In this document: positions 1 through 7,092 of the stretch, in pieces
Position numbering within the stretch: the stretch's first letter is position 1
Layout: every line of letters starts with the position of its first letter
From: Clostridia bacterium
GTDB taxonomy: Bacteria; Bacillota; Clostridia; Oscillospirales; CAG-272
Direction of reading: 5' to 3'
Assembly (NCBI GenBank): GCA_017453245.1
Contig: JAFTKM010000010.1
Span: forward strand, 1 to 38,475
Length of the DNA: 38,475 nt
The notes under the pieces: model-generated
What the model was told of the DNA's origin: nothing
Database searches by the model: none
Seen by the model: only the letters and a program-made list of their open reading frames with translations
Made by a program: the position numbers and the translations under genes

Positions 1-546
1 AGATACGTTGCCGTTGACTCCTCCGCAGCGGAGCTTGGCGGTTGGGAGGATTGGGGCTATATCACCTTCAATGAGATCCACTCCTCGATGTACGATATGC
101 GTCTTGGTATGAAGGATTACTCCGTGTATGATCTTGAAAATGACAAGCACTATACCTCGGGCGGCAATCTCAAGGGCGGTGACAGAGATACCGCAGAAAT
201 GGAGATCACCCATGAGGATTGGGCATTTATGCGTGAGCTTGATGGCTTCGTGCCTTCTTACTACAACATCAGGATCAAGACCGAGGACGGTGTATATGAA
301 GCGAGAGCGCACGTATGCAACGCACGTGTATGGGGCGTAACCTTCCAAACACCCGATAATCCCGTAGCAACTCTTATTTTTGATAAGGTTGAAGGTACGT
401 TCACGAATAACGACGGAGCAGTAAGAACTCTTACCGGTGGTCGTGGAACAATGTCAGTCAGACAATGGCATCAGTATCCCAATATGCTTCCTCGTGAGCT
501 TTATTGCGATGATGAGCGTACGGGCGAAAAGTTTGAAACACTTTAA
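1..546 (+). CDS. C-terminal part of an unrecognised protein (5' end outside window)
   Basis: An open frame runs from the first base of the window to a TAA at 544-546, so the gene begins upstream; the ATG at 88 is internal. The 181 visible residues are acidic and aromatic-rich, with several Trp and Tyr residues, and contain no membrane segment. The pattern of alternating polar and hydrophobic residues suggests a beta-rich fold, perhaps the end of a secreted or surface protein, but I recognise no family. A strong hairpin terminator follows 52 bases after the stop, so this is the last gene of its unit. Function unknown; that it is coding is fairly sure from codon use and the terminator. Confidence 0.75.
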   Translation, partial: RYVAVDSSAAELGGWEDWGYITFNEIHSSMYDMRLGMKDYSVYDLENDKHYTSGGNLKGGDRDTAEMEITHEDWAFMRELDGFVPSYYNIRIKTEDGVYEARAHVCNARVWGVTFQTPDNPVATLIFDKVEGTFTNNDGAVRTLTGGRGTMSVRQWHQYPNMLPRELYCDDERTGEKFETL

Positions 547-597
547 TTCTATACAGAGTCAATTTCCAATTTGACGGTTAGGATCATATATAGCAAA

Positions 598-631
598 AGG
601 GCTGGCGAAAGCAATCGTCAGCCCTAAAAAT
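598..631 (+). terminator. Rho-independent terminator after the first gene
   Basis: An 11-bp stem pairs AGGGCTGGCGA (598-608) with TCGTCAGCCCT (615-625), with one G-U pair and a 6-base loop, followed by an A/T-rich tail. It separates the truncated first gene from the acetyltransferase promoter at 703. Confidence 0.75.
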
Positions 632-702
632 TTGAGTCTTATTAAGCAAAGATGAACAAAGCGGTTGAAAATTTCATTTTTTCGCTCTTCCCAGCCTCCC
701 TC

Positions 703-731
703 TTTACTTTTCACCATTTTTATGGTATAAT
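703..731 (+). promoter_or_regulatory. Sigma-A promoter for the acetyltransferase gene
   Basis: The -35 TTTACT (703-708) and perfect -10 TATAAT (726-731) are 17 bp apart. Transcription would begin near 738, downstream of the possible ATG at 652. This argues that the ATG at 772 is the real start. The same TTTACT-17-TATAAT arrangement with GG before the -10 recurs at 10810-10838. Confidence 0.8.
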
Positions 732-771
732 CCAATTAATCGATAAACTTGAATTTGTAAAGGTTAAAAGC

Positions 772-1287
772 ATGAGATTAGAAACGTGCAGGTTGTTTAT
801 TCGACAACTGAATGAGTCGGATTGGCAAGAGATGCAAAAAGTGTTTATAGATTTCAATAATTCAAAATACGCGATCTATGATATGCCTCTGCCAACAGAG
901 GATGAGGAAAGCAAGACATTAACGAAAAGGTTCGCAGATACGAAACTGTTCTTTGCGGTTTTCCTTAAGAATTCAAATGATATGATAGGATACGTATGCT
1001 TTCACAAAAACGGTGACAAATACGATTTAGGATATTGCTTCCACTCTGCGTATCATTCAAACGGTTACGCATACGAAAGCGCAGATGCTCTTATCAAATA
1101 CATTACTACCGAATACGGCGCAAATCATTTCACAGCAGGTACAGCATTGGATAACAAGCCTTCTTGCAAACTGCTAAAAAAGTTAAGTTTTATTTGCATT
1201 TCAACCGAAACCGTATCTTTTAATGATGCTTTTTCATTCCAAGGCGGCAACTTTGAATTGCGCATAAATAAGAAAATCCCGATTTAG
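772..1287 (+). CDS. GNAT-family N-acetyltransferase (RimJ/RimL type)
   Basis: A 171-residue protein opens with MRLETCRLFIRQL, the typical first strand of RimJ/RimL-like acetyltransferases, which move an acetyl group from acetyl-CoA to an amine on a protein N-terminus or small molecule. The middle holds the IGYVCFH strand and the DLGYCFHSAYHSNGYAYE segment expected around the acetyl-CoA site. The C-terminal ASGTALDNKPS-like region (here GTALDNKPSCKLLKKLSF) matches the usual GVDPENxxSxxLLEKLGF motif. The frame is open back to 652, but the promoter at 703-731 and the family N-terminus favour 772. The esterase gene follows after 9 bases, so the two are probably co-transcribed. The substrate cannot be told from sequence. 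Confidence 0.85.
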   Translation: MRLETCRLFIRQLNESDWQEMQKVFIDFNNSKYAIYDMPLPTEDEESKTLTKRFADTKLFFAVFLKNSNDMIGYVCFHKNGDKYDLGYCFHSAYHSNGYAYESADALIKYITTEYGANHFTAGTALDNKPSCKLLKKLSFICISTETVSFNDAFSFQGGNFELRINKKIPI

Positions 1288-1296
1288 AGGAAATTG

Positions 1297-2235
1297 ATGA
1301 TGAAATACCCGATAAATAAAGAATTTTCGCCGTACTCGCATTTTGCACCACCGATCAGGAACGCGAAAATGGCGGGCTGGATGGGCTCAATGATGAAGCC
1401 GCCGAGGTGGGTGCGAAAGAACCTCGACCACGAGGTTTCTATCAAAAAAGAGACTATCAAAGGCTATGACAGCGCAGAGATTGAAATACTGATCTTCGCC
1501 CCTTATGGAATTGAAGAAGGCGCACCTTGTCTTGTATATTATCACGGCGGCGGTTTCTTCTTCGGTGGCGCGGGCTACCACTATAAGCTTGCAAAGCAGT
1601 ACGCACTTGAAACGCCTTGCAAGGTGGTTTTCGTGCAGTACCGACTTGCGCCGAAGAATCCCCATCCCATACCTGTCGAAGATTGCTACGAGGCTCTGCG
1701 GTGGACGTTTGATAATGCGGAATACCTGAAGATAGATAAAGAAAAGATCGCCGTTGGCGGTGACAGCGCGGGCGGTGCGCTTGCGGCGGCTGTATGCCAG
1801 ATGGCGAGAGACAGAGGCACGGATATGCCGCTTTTCCAGCTTCTCGTCTATCCCGTGACGGACCGCAGAATGAATTACGATTCCTGCCGCAAGTTTACCG
1901 ACACACCTATGTGGAACGCGAAGCTTTCGGTCAAGATGTGGCAGGGCTACGTGCAGGATGAAAACGATCCCGATATTGCTTACGCCTCGCCGATGGAGGC
2001 AATAAGCTTTGAAAATCTGCCGGGCGCATACGTGGAGACTGCCGAGTTTGACTGTCTGCACGATGAGGGAGTTGCCTATGCAGAGGCGCTTAGTAAAGCA
2101 GGAGTATCGGTCGAGCTTAACGAAACCAGAGGCACGATGCACGGCTTTGACATCGTGAAAAAAGCCCCGACTACGGTGGCGGCGGTCAAGGCAAGAATCG
2201 AGTATATGAAAAAGATGTTCGAGCACGGAAAATAA
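1297..2235 (+). CDS. Alpha/beta hydrolase, hormone-sensitive-lipase family esterase (Aes-like)
   Basis: This 312-residue protein has the hallmarks of the HSL/acetyl-esterase family: the oxyanion-hole motif HGGGFFFGG at residues 83-91, the nucleophile elbow GDSAGG with Ser157, the acid region AEFDCLHDEG, and the C-terminal catalytic His in GTMHGF. Such cytoplasmic enzymes hydrolyse short-chain esters. There is no signal peptide. Three in-frame starts lie together (TTG 1294, ATG 1297, ATG 1300); the AGAGG at 1286-1290 fits 1297 best. It sits 9 bases after the acetyltransferase and 22 bases before the lipoprotein gene, probably in one transcript. Family assignment is firm; substrate unknown. Confidence 0.93.
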   Translation: MMKYPINKEFSPYSHFAPPIRNAKMAGWMGSMMKPPRWVRKNLDHEVSIKKETIKGYDSAEIEILIFAPYGIEEGAPCLVYYHGGGFFFGGAGYHYKLAKQYALETPCKVVFVQYRLAPKNPHPIPVEDCYEALRWTFDNAEYLKIDKEKIAVGGDSAGGALAAAVCQMARDRGTDMPLFQLLVYPVTDRRMNYDSCRKFTDTPMWNAKLSVKMWQGYVQDENDPDIAYASPMEAISFENLPGAYVETAEFDCLHDEGVAYAEALSKAGVSVELNETRGTMHGFDIVKKAPTTVAAVKARIEYMKKMFEHGK

Positions 2236-2257
2236 AAATTCAAAGGGAGGATCATTT

Positions 2258-2902
2258 ATGAAAAAAACTGTTTGTGCGATATGCTTATTGCTAATCTTTT
2301 GCCTCGTTTTTTCATCATGTTATACTCCCGCGGGCATCAAAATAGGATTTGACGGAAAATGGGGGCTGTTGCCCGAGGTATATTTTGGAGTAAAGAGTGA
2401 TAATACTGAATTCCCTATTGATGATGTTACTCTCGATTTTTCATACGGAAACGGTGCTGCTTCGGGCGTAGGCGGTTTTGTTGGCGGTGATAACGGTGAG
2501 GACTGCCCTATCGTTTGCGTTGCTGTATATTTCTTTAATGCCAAGTATCAAGATACCGCGGCCGGCTATGGAGAAGCGCGTTTTGAAGACTATAAGGAAA
2601 TCGAAGGGCTTTATTTTGTAAAGGAAATAGGTATTGATGACTACAACGATAATTACGGTGTAAAAAACAATTTTCTATCCTGCAAATACGAGCACACAGA
2701 AGCCCTGACGATTCCCGAAGAGGTAATGGAGCTTTCCGTAGGCTATGCTTGTCTTGGAGTTTTTCAGATTGCGTATGTACCCTCGACAAATTTGTATCGC
2801 ATTGTCGGAGGCGGATACCAAGCCTTGAAATACGAAAAGCTTGACGCGGATACGGTGAGGATCTCGGAGCCCGTAGGAAGTCACTACGAAAATCCTAAAT
2901 GA
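2258..2902 (+). CDS. Small lipoprotein of unknown function
   Basis: The 214-residue product begins MKKTVCAICLLLIFCLVFSSC, a lipoprotein signal peptide with a lipobox ending in Cys21, so it should be tethered to the outer face of the cytoplasmic membrane. The mature part is rich in Gly, Asp and Tyr with no recognised domain; a YGNGAASGVGG stretch lies near residue 70. A good ribosome site (AAAGGGAGG) precedes the ATG. Its TGA overlaps a possible upstream ATG of the GIY-YIG gene (2899). Codon use is more AT-rich than in the esterase, and Asp-Val and Tyr-Val pairs use GAT GTT and TAT GTA, unlike most genes here. Function unknown. Confidence 0.85.
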   Translation: MKKTVCAICLLLIFCLVFSSCYTPAGIKIGFDGKWGLLPEVYFGVKSDNTEFPIDDVTLDFSYGNGAASGVGGFVGGDNGEDCPIVCVAVYFFNAKYQDTAAGYGEARFEDYKEIEGLYFVKEIGIDDYNDNYGVKNNFLSCKYEHTEALTIPEEVMELSVGYACLGVFQIAYVPSTNLYRIVGGGYQALKYEKLDADTVRISEPVGSHYENPK

Positions 2903-2946
2903 ATGCACAATATCATAAAAATACGCGGAAGCTTAAAGAGGTAGAA

Positions 2947-4080
2947 ATGGAGATAAATAAGAAAATCTTATTATTTGAAAAATTAAACTGCAACAATGTT
3001 TTAGACATAGGTTTATTCTACGAAGTATTAGAGCAATGCCAAGCAATAAAAACGAATTATCACGAATATATGACAACCGCTCCTATAAACTGTAATGAAG
3101 AATTACGTAGGCTGCCTACTGCTGACTATGAGCTATGTTGTGCCCTGCTTACAATGTTATTGAGAGAGGATTATTTTACTAACGGAAGTTTTGTCAGGCG
3201 TCAACGTAGCGGACAAGTAAAACCTATAATTGAACGCATTATCAACCTACTCAGACAAAAAGCACAAAAACGCATTTGCTCTTTTTCCGAAAAAGCACTT
3301 GCTTCACTCAATGGATTTTATGTTTATGCACTTATCGACCCAAGAGATGATAAAGTTTTTTACATTGGTAAAGGTACAGGAAATAGAGTTTTTTCACACG
3401 AAATTGAGAGTGGAAAATTAAATAAATCCGAAAAACAAAAATTGCAGAAAATACGAGAAATTGAAAAAGACGGTTTTTATGTAAAAAGGTTAATTATAAA
3501 TTGGGGCTTGAGCGAAGACGAAGCTTTTATTGCTGAAGCAACGCTTATAAATTTAATGAACTACATCCCATCATGCCAACTCACCAACGAAGTATCGGGA
3601 CATCATGTACACGAAAGCTTGACAGTCGAAGATTTTGAATTGCAGTACGGTGCTATCCCATTGAAAGCGGAAGAAATAAGGCACAGTATTCTCGTTATCA
3701 AAATCAATAAGCTTTATCGAAGAGGAATGAGTGAAGCGGAATTATATGATACGGTCAGAGGATGCTGGGCGGCTTCCATAAAATCTATTGAAGCAAGAAA
3801 AGTAAAATATGTTTTTGGCGTATATAACGGACTAATAATTGCCGTTTACAAACCTGATGAATGGCATTATTGTTATGAAATGATTGATGTTCCTCAAAAA
3901 GATCTATTAAAACCCGAGGATTACGAGAAAATCAAAAATCGGATATATTTTACATGCAAGGATTACAGTGTTCTTGATGAAGAAGGACGCTTTTATCTCA
4001 ACAAGTCAATAGTAAATTTAAAAGTAAATCAAACTGCTCAAAATCCGATTACATATTTATCCCCTGAAAGCAAACGATAA
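2947..4080 (+). CDS. GIY-YIG nuclease domain protein (COG3680-like)
   Basis: A 377-residue protein with a central GIY-YIG nuclease core: GFYVY at residues 123-127, YIGKG at 139-143, the expected Arg soon after in GNRVFSH, and a later acidic helix, EDEAFIAEATLINLMN, which would supply the metal-binding Glu. The C-terminal part (from about residue 240) has the ARKVKYVFGVYNGLIIAVY pattern often joined to this nuclease in bacterial proteins of unknown role. The ATG at 2947 has AAAGAGG 5 bases upstream and is preferred over 2899, which would overlap the lipoprotein gene. The gene is clearly more AT-rich than its neighbours and prefers NAT before Val codons, so recent transfer is likely. A defence or DNA-processing role is possible, but no partner is adjacent. 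Confidence 0.85.
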   Translation: MEINKKILLFEKLNCNNVLDIGLFYEVLEQCQAIKTNYHEYMTTAPINCNEELRRLPTADYELCCALLTMLLREDYFTNGSFVRRQRSGQVKPIIERIINLLRQKAQKRICSFSEKALASLNGFYVYALIDPRDDKVFYIGKGTGNRVFSHEIESGKLNKSEKQKLQKIREIEKDGFYVKRLIINWGLSEDEAFIAEATLINLMNYIPSCQLTNEVSGHHVHESLTVEDFELQYGAIPLKAEEIRHSILVIKINKLYRRGMSEAELYDTVRGCWAASIKSIEARKVKYVFGVYNGLIIAVYKPDEWHYCYEMIDVPQKDLLKPEDYEKIKNRIYFTCKDYSVLDEEGRFYLNKSIVNLKVNQTAQNPITYLSPESKR

Positions 4081-4156
4081 AGCACTAGAATATTGTCGCA
4101 ATCCTGATCGACACTTAGTTTTTATTACTAAGCAATTACGGATAAGGTCAGTTTCA

Positions 4157-4204
4157 ATGGAGAAAAATGAAGATCGTTTAAGCAATTTTATAGGTGAAAT
4201 ATGA
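4157..4204 (+). other. Possible 15-codon leader ORF coupled to the methyltransferase
   Basis: A short frame encoding MEKNEDRLSNFIGEI ends in a TGA that overlaps the methyltransferase ATG as ATGA (4201-4204). An AAGG lies 9 bases before its ATG. It could couple translation into the next gene, or be a remnant of a lost upstream gene. Too short to be sure it is translated. Confidence 0.3.
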
Positions 4205-4998
4205 ACAACGTAAACAAAACATTATACATTCCCTTATACGGCAAGTCGTACGTAAGCAAAAAGGGGCTGTTTCTTAATGATAAAAAGGCGGAGGAAATCT
4301 GGGAAGCAGAGGGCTTTTGCCTCAAGGGGAAATCGAAGTCCAAGTGGCTTGCTTACTATATGGGAGTCCGCTCTCGGGTATTTGACGAATGGGTGACGGA
4401 GCGGATGACGGATGGCGAGGATGCCGTAGTTATACATATAGGATGCGGTCTTGATAGCCGAGCTATAAGAATAGGCGAAAGCGGTCATAAATGGTATGAC
4501 GTGGACTTCGCCGAGGTTATCGAGGAGAGAAAGAAATATTATTCCGAAACCGACAACTACAAAATGCTGGCAGGTGATGCCAGAGACACCGCGTGGCTTG
4601 AAGCAATTCCCGAGACGGGACACGCTATAGTTGTAATGGAGGGTGTCAGTATGTATATGACGCCCGAGGAATTGCGCGGTCTGTCGGAGAGCCTATGCAA
4701 TCACTTCGCGAGGGTGAATCTACTGATGGATTGCTACTCTGTTTTTGCCGCGAAGATGTCTAAGTACAAGAATCCCATCAACGACGTCGGTGTGACAAAG
4801 GTCTACGGTATAGATGACCCGAGGATAATTGAGCGCGGAGACTTCACCTACGTGACAGAGCACGAGATGACACCGCAAAGGTACATAGATGAGCTAAGGG
4901 GATTTGAAAGATTCATCTTCGGAAAGCTGTATGCAGGAGGCTTTGCAAAAAAGCTGTACAGATTATTCGAATTTGAGAAGAAGGACGTCCCCGTCTGA
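4201..4998 (+). CDS. Class I SAM methyltransferase, LCMT/TcmP-like family
   Basis: This 265-residue protein resembles the leucine carboxyl methyltransferase/TcmP family, which transfers a methyl group from S-adenosylmethionine to a carboxyl or hydroxyl oxygen. The SAM-binding loop is HIGCGLDSR (residues 79-87), followed by WYDVDF with the conserved Asp102, which should bind the adenosine ribose, and a later VVMEGVSMYM strand equivalent to the family motif EGVxMYL. Cytoplasmic, no signal peptide. In bacteria the family often modifies secondary metabolites, but no biosynthetic genes are nearby. Codon habits match the host genes, unlike the GIY-YIG gene just upstream. Substrate unknown. Confidence 0.88.
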   Translation: MNNVNKTLYIPLYGKSYVSKKGLFLNDKKAEEIWEAEGFCLKGKSKSKWLAYYMGVRSRVFDEWVTERMTDGEDAVVIHIGCGLDSRAIRIGESGHKWYDVDFAEVIEERKKYYSETDNYKMLAGDARDTAWLEAIPETGHAIVVMEGVSMYMTPEELRGLSESLCNHFARVNLLMDCYSVFAAKMSKYKNPINDVGVTKVYGIDDPRIIERGDFTYVTEHEMTPQRYIDELRGFERFIFGKLYAGGFAKKLYRLFEFEKKDVPV

Positions 4999-5003
4999 CG
5001 TGT

Positions 5004-5031
5004 TTTACGGTACGGATCACGTGCCTATAAT
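5004..5031 (+). promoter_or_regulatory. Promoter of the GH13 gene
   Basis: TTTACG (5004-5009), 16 bp, then TATAAT (5026-5031). It starts 5 bases after the methyltransferase stop and would give a leader of about 80 nt before the GH13 start. Confidence 0.65.
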
Positions 5032-5041
5032 ACGCCAAAAA

Positions 5042-5109
5042 TCAAGGAGGATTTCTCCCTGCGCACTTCGATTTTTAACACTGATTTTGCCTGATTATCA
5101 GGCAGGAGG
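5042..5109 (+). promoter_or_regulatory. Structured leader of the GH13 gene with two Shine-Dalgarno-like sites
   Basis: The leader holds an AAGGAGG (5044-5050) followed by no start codon, whose GGAG could pair with CTCC a few bases on. Further down, a perfect 6-bp hairpin, GCCTGA tta TCAGGC (5089-5103), directly abuts the functional AGGAGG (5104-5109), 9 bases before the ATG. A stem abutting the ribosome site could affect translation; this is inference. Confidence 0.4.
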
Positions 5110-5118
5110 ATTAACAAA

Positions 5119-7026
5119 ATGGAGCAATGGCTGGAAAGTGTATATAGTGACGGAACGCGTGCGTTTGTCAGCGAAATGACGCCAAATGTAAACAATACGG
5201 TTACAATCAGCATACGTTTATACGCCGACGCACCGGTTAAGCGTATTCTCTTACGCACAATGCCAAATGGCGATGACGTCCTCACCGAGATGAAGCGATA
5301 CAAGATCGAGCACGGCCTCGCCTGGTATTCTGCAACGGTCAAAATGAACGAACAAAGACTCTCCTATCAGTTCTATCTGGTATGCGAGGACAGGATATAT
5401 TTCTACACGCAAAGAGGTATCAGCGATTACGTCCCCGATGAGAGCTGTAACTTTGTTTTGCTCGCCGATTACGTCCAGCCCGAGTGGGTAAAGGAAGCCG
5501 TTTTCTATCAGATATTCCCCGAGAGATTCTGTAACGGTGACAAGACCAATGACGTCGAGTCGGGCGAGTACAAGCAGCTCGGTCATCCGACTATCAAAAT
5601 GGCAAGCTGGGACGACGTGCCTCTTAGCTACAATGAGGGACGGTGCCTTGACTTCTTTGGCGGTGACCTTCAGGGCATCAAGGAAAAGATTCCCTACTTA
5701 AAGGAGCTCGGTGTTACTGCGGTTTACCTCAATCCCATATTCGTAGCCCCCTCTGTACATAAGTATGATTGCCTTGACTATTTCCACGTTGACCCGCACT
5801 TCGGTGGGGATGAGGCTCTTGCCGATTTATGCTCTTCCCTGCACGAAAACGGCATGAAGATAATCCTTGACATTTCCATCAATCATACCGGTATGGACCA
5901 CGTATGGTTTAACAGAGACTGCGCCTTTTTTGATAAGTCCGTAGGCGCTTACAACAATCCCGAAAGCCGTGAGCGTGAATACTACTTCTTCGGTGAGAAT
6001 AACACCTATCACGGCTGGAAAGGCATTGAGACTCTGCCTACTCTCAACTATACCTCAGAGGCTCTGCGCGACGTGATATACCGAAGTGAGGACTCAGTGC
6101 TGAAAAAATGGCTGAAGCCGCCCTACTCCATCGACGGATGGCGCTTTGACGTAGCAAACACGTTTGCCAGAAACAATGAATTACAGCTTGCTCGGGAGCT
6201 ATGGCCCGAGATACGCAAGAGTATACGCGAGGTCAATCCTCAGGCATACGTATTGGCGGAGGAATGGGGCGACTGCGCAGGATATCTGCAGGGTGATGCG
6301 TGGGATTCTCCTATGAATTACTTCGGTTGCGGACGTGTAATCCGTGAATTTCTCGGTGAGCAGGACCTTGTCCTTGCATTTAATCCTACCCTCAAGAGCA
6401 TACACAGAAAGCTGAGCGCGGAAAACGTCGAAAACCGCGTAATGCAGCATCTTGCAAGGATACCCTACGTGATGTGGGAAAACCAATTCAACCTCTTTGA
6501 CAGTCACGATGCAAGCCGCCTTCACAACAACCCCGCGGTCAATCCCGAGGAGTACAGAGGGGCGATTATATTCCAGTTTATACTGCCCGGTGCGGCATCG
6601 ATATACTACGGTGACGAGGCAGAAATCGACGGCACGATAGAGACGACGGAGGGCTGCAGATACACTATGCCCTGGAGCCGCGATTTCACCAAATCCGAGG
6701 CCTACGTGCTCAATAGCACTTTGGCTAAGATGAAGGCAGAAAACAAGGCGCTAAGTCACGGTGGTATGAAATTCCTTTATGCCAAGGACGGAGTTGTTGC
6801 AATCGCGCGTTTCCTTGACGAGAAGGTATTTGTAGGCATTATCTCAAACAACGATCATGACACGGAAATTCGCCTTCCCCTCGGTGCTGTCGGAGCGTCT
6901 AGGCCGATTAGTGATAAGGACGTTTTCGGCAAAGCTCTGAGCTATAAAGCAGCCGATGAGAACAGTATTCTCCTCTCTGTGCCCGCACATCACGCATACT
7001 TTATAGAGTGCTCAATGAAAAAGTAA
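5119..7026 (+). CDS. GH13 alpha-glucan hydrolase (neopullulanase/cyclomaltodextrinase-like)
   Basis: A 635-residue cytoplasmic glycoside hydrolase of family 13. Residues 1-120 form a beta-rich N-terminal domain like CBM34 of neopullulanases and cyclomaltodextrinases. The (beta/alpha)8 barrel begins at WVKEAVFYQIFPERF. The conserved regions are present: DISINHTGMDH, DGWRFDVAN with nucleophile Asp344, LAEEWGD with acid/base Glu381, and DSHDASR with transition-state stabiliser Asp464. A short beta C-terminal domain follows. With no signal peptide it would cut imported maltodextrins or cyclodextrins, releasing maltose or glucose. AGGAGG lies 9 bases before the ATG. It has its own promoter and ends in a strong terminator, so is probably monocistronic. 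Fine specificity cannot be read from sequence. Confidence 0.95.
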   Translation: MEQWLESVYSDGTRAFVSEMTPNVNNTVTISIRLYADAPVKRILLRTMPNGDDVLTEMKRYKIEHGLAWYSATVKMNEQRLSYQFYLVCEDRIYFYTQRGISDYVPDESCNFVLLADYVQPEWVKEAVFYQIFPERFCNGDKTNDVESGEYKQLGHPTIKMASWDDVPLSYNEGRCLDFFGGDLQGIKEKIPYLKELGVTAVYLNPIFVAPSVHKYDCLDYFHVDPHFGGDEALADLCSSLHENGMKIILDISINHTGMDHVWFNRDCAFFDKSVGAYNNPESREREYYFFGENNTYHGWKGIETLPTLNYTSEALRDVIYRSEDSVLKKWLKPPYSIDGWRFDVANTFARNNELQLARELWPEIRKSIREVNPQAYVLAEEWGDCAGYLQGDAWDSPMNYFGCGRVIREFLGEQDLVLAFNPTLKSIHRKLSAENVENRVMQHLARIPYVMWENQFNLFDSHDASRLHNNPAVNPEEYRGAIIFQFILPGAASIYYGDEAEIDGTIETTEGCRYTMPWSRDFTKSEAYVLNSTLAKMKAENKALSHGGMKFLYAKDGVVAIARFLDEKVFVGIISNNDHDTEIRLPLGAVGASRPISDKDVFGKALSYKAADENSILLSVPAHHAYFIECSMKK

Positions 7027-7036
7027 AACAAATATA

Positions 7037-7084
7037 AACACCGCTATTTGCAAACCTAAGCTTACAAATAGCGGTGTTGTTTGT
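7037..7084. terminator. Bidirectional terminator between GH13 and CotH genes
   Basis: A perfect 14-bp stem, AACACCGCTATTTG (7037-7050) with CAAATAGCGGTGTT (7065-7078), has a 14-base loop and T-rich flanks on both strands. It lies between two convergent genes and can serve both. Confidence 0.85.
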
Positions 7085-7092
7085 TTATTTAA

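Noticed and set aside
652-771. An N-terminal extension of the acetyltransferase
   Set aside because: The promoter -35 and -10 lie inside it, so this part is upstream of the transcript; the family N-terminus begins at 772.
4110-4135. A CTTAGT/ACTAAG hairpin as terminator of the GIY-YIG gene
   Set aside because: Only 6 bp, A/T-rich, and not followed by a T run; too weak to call.
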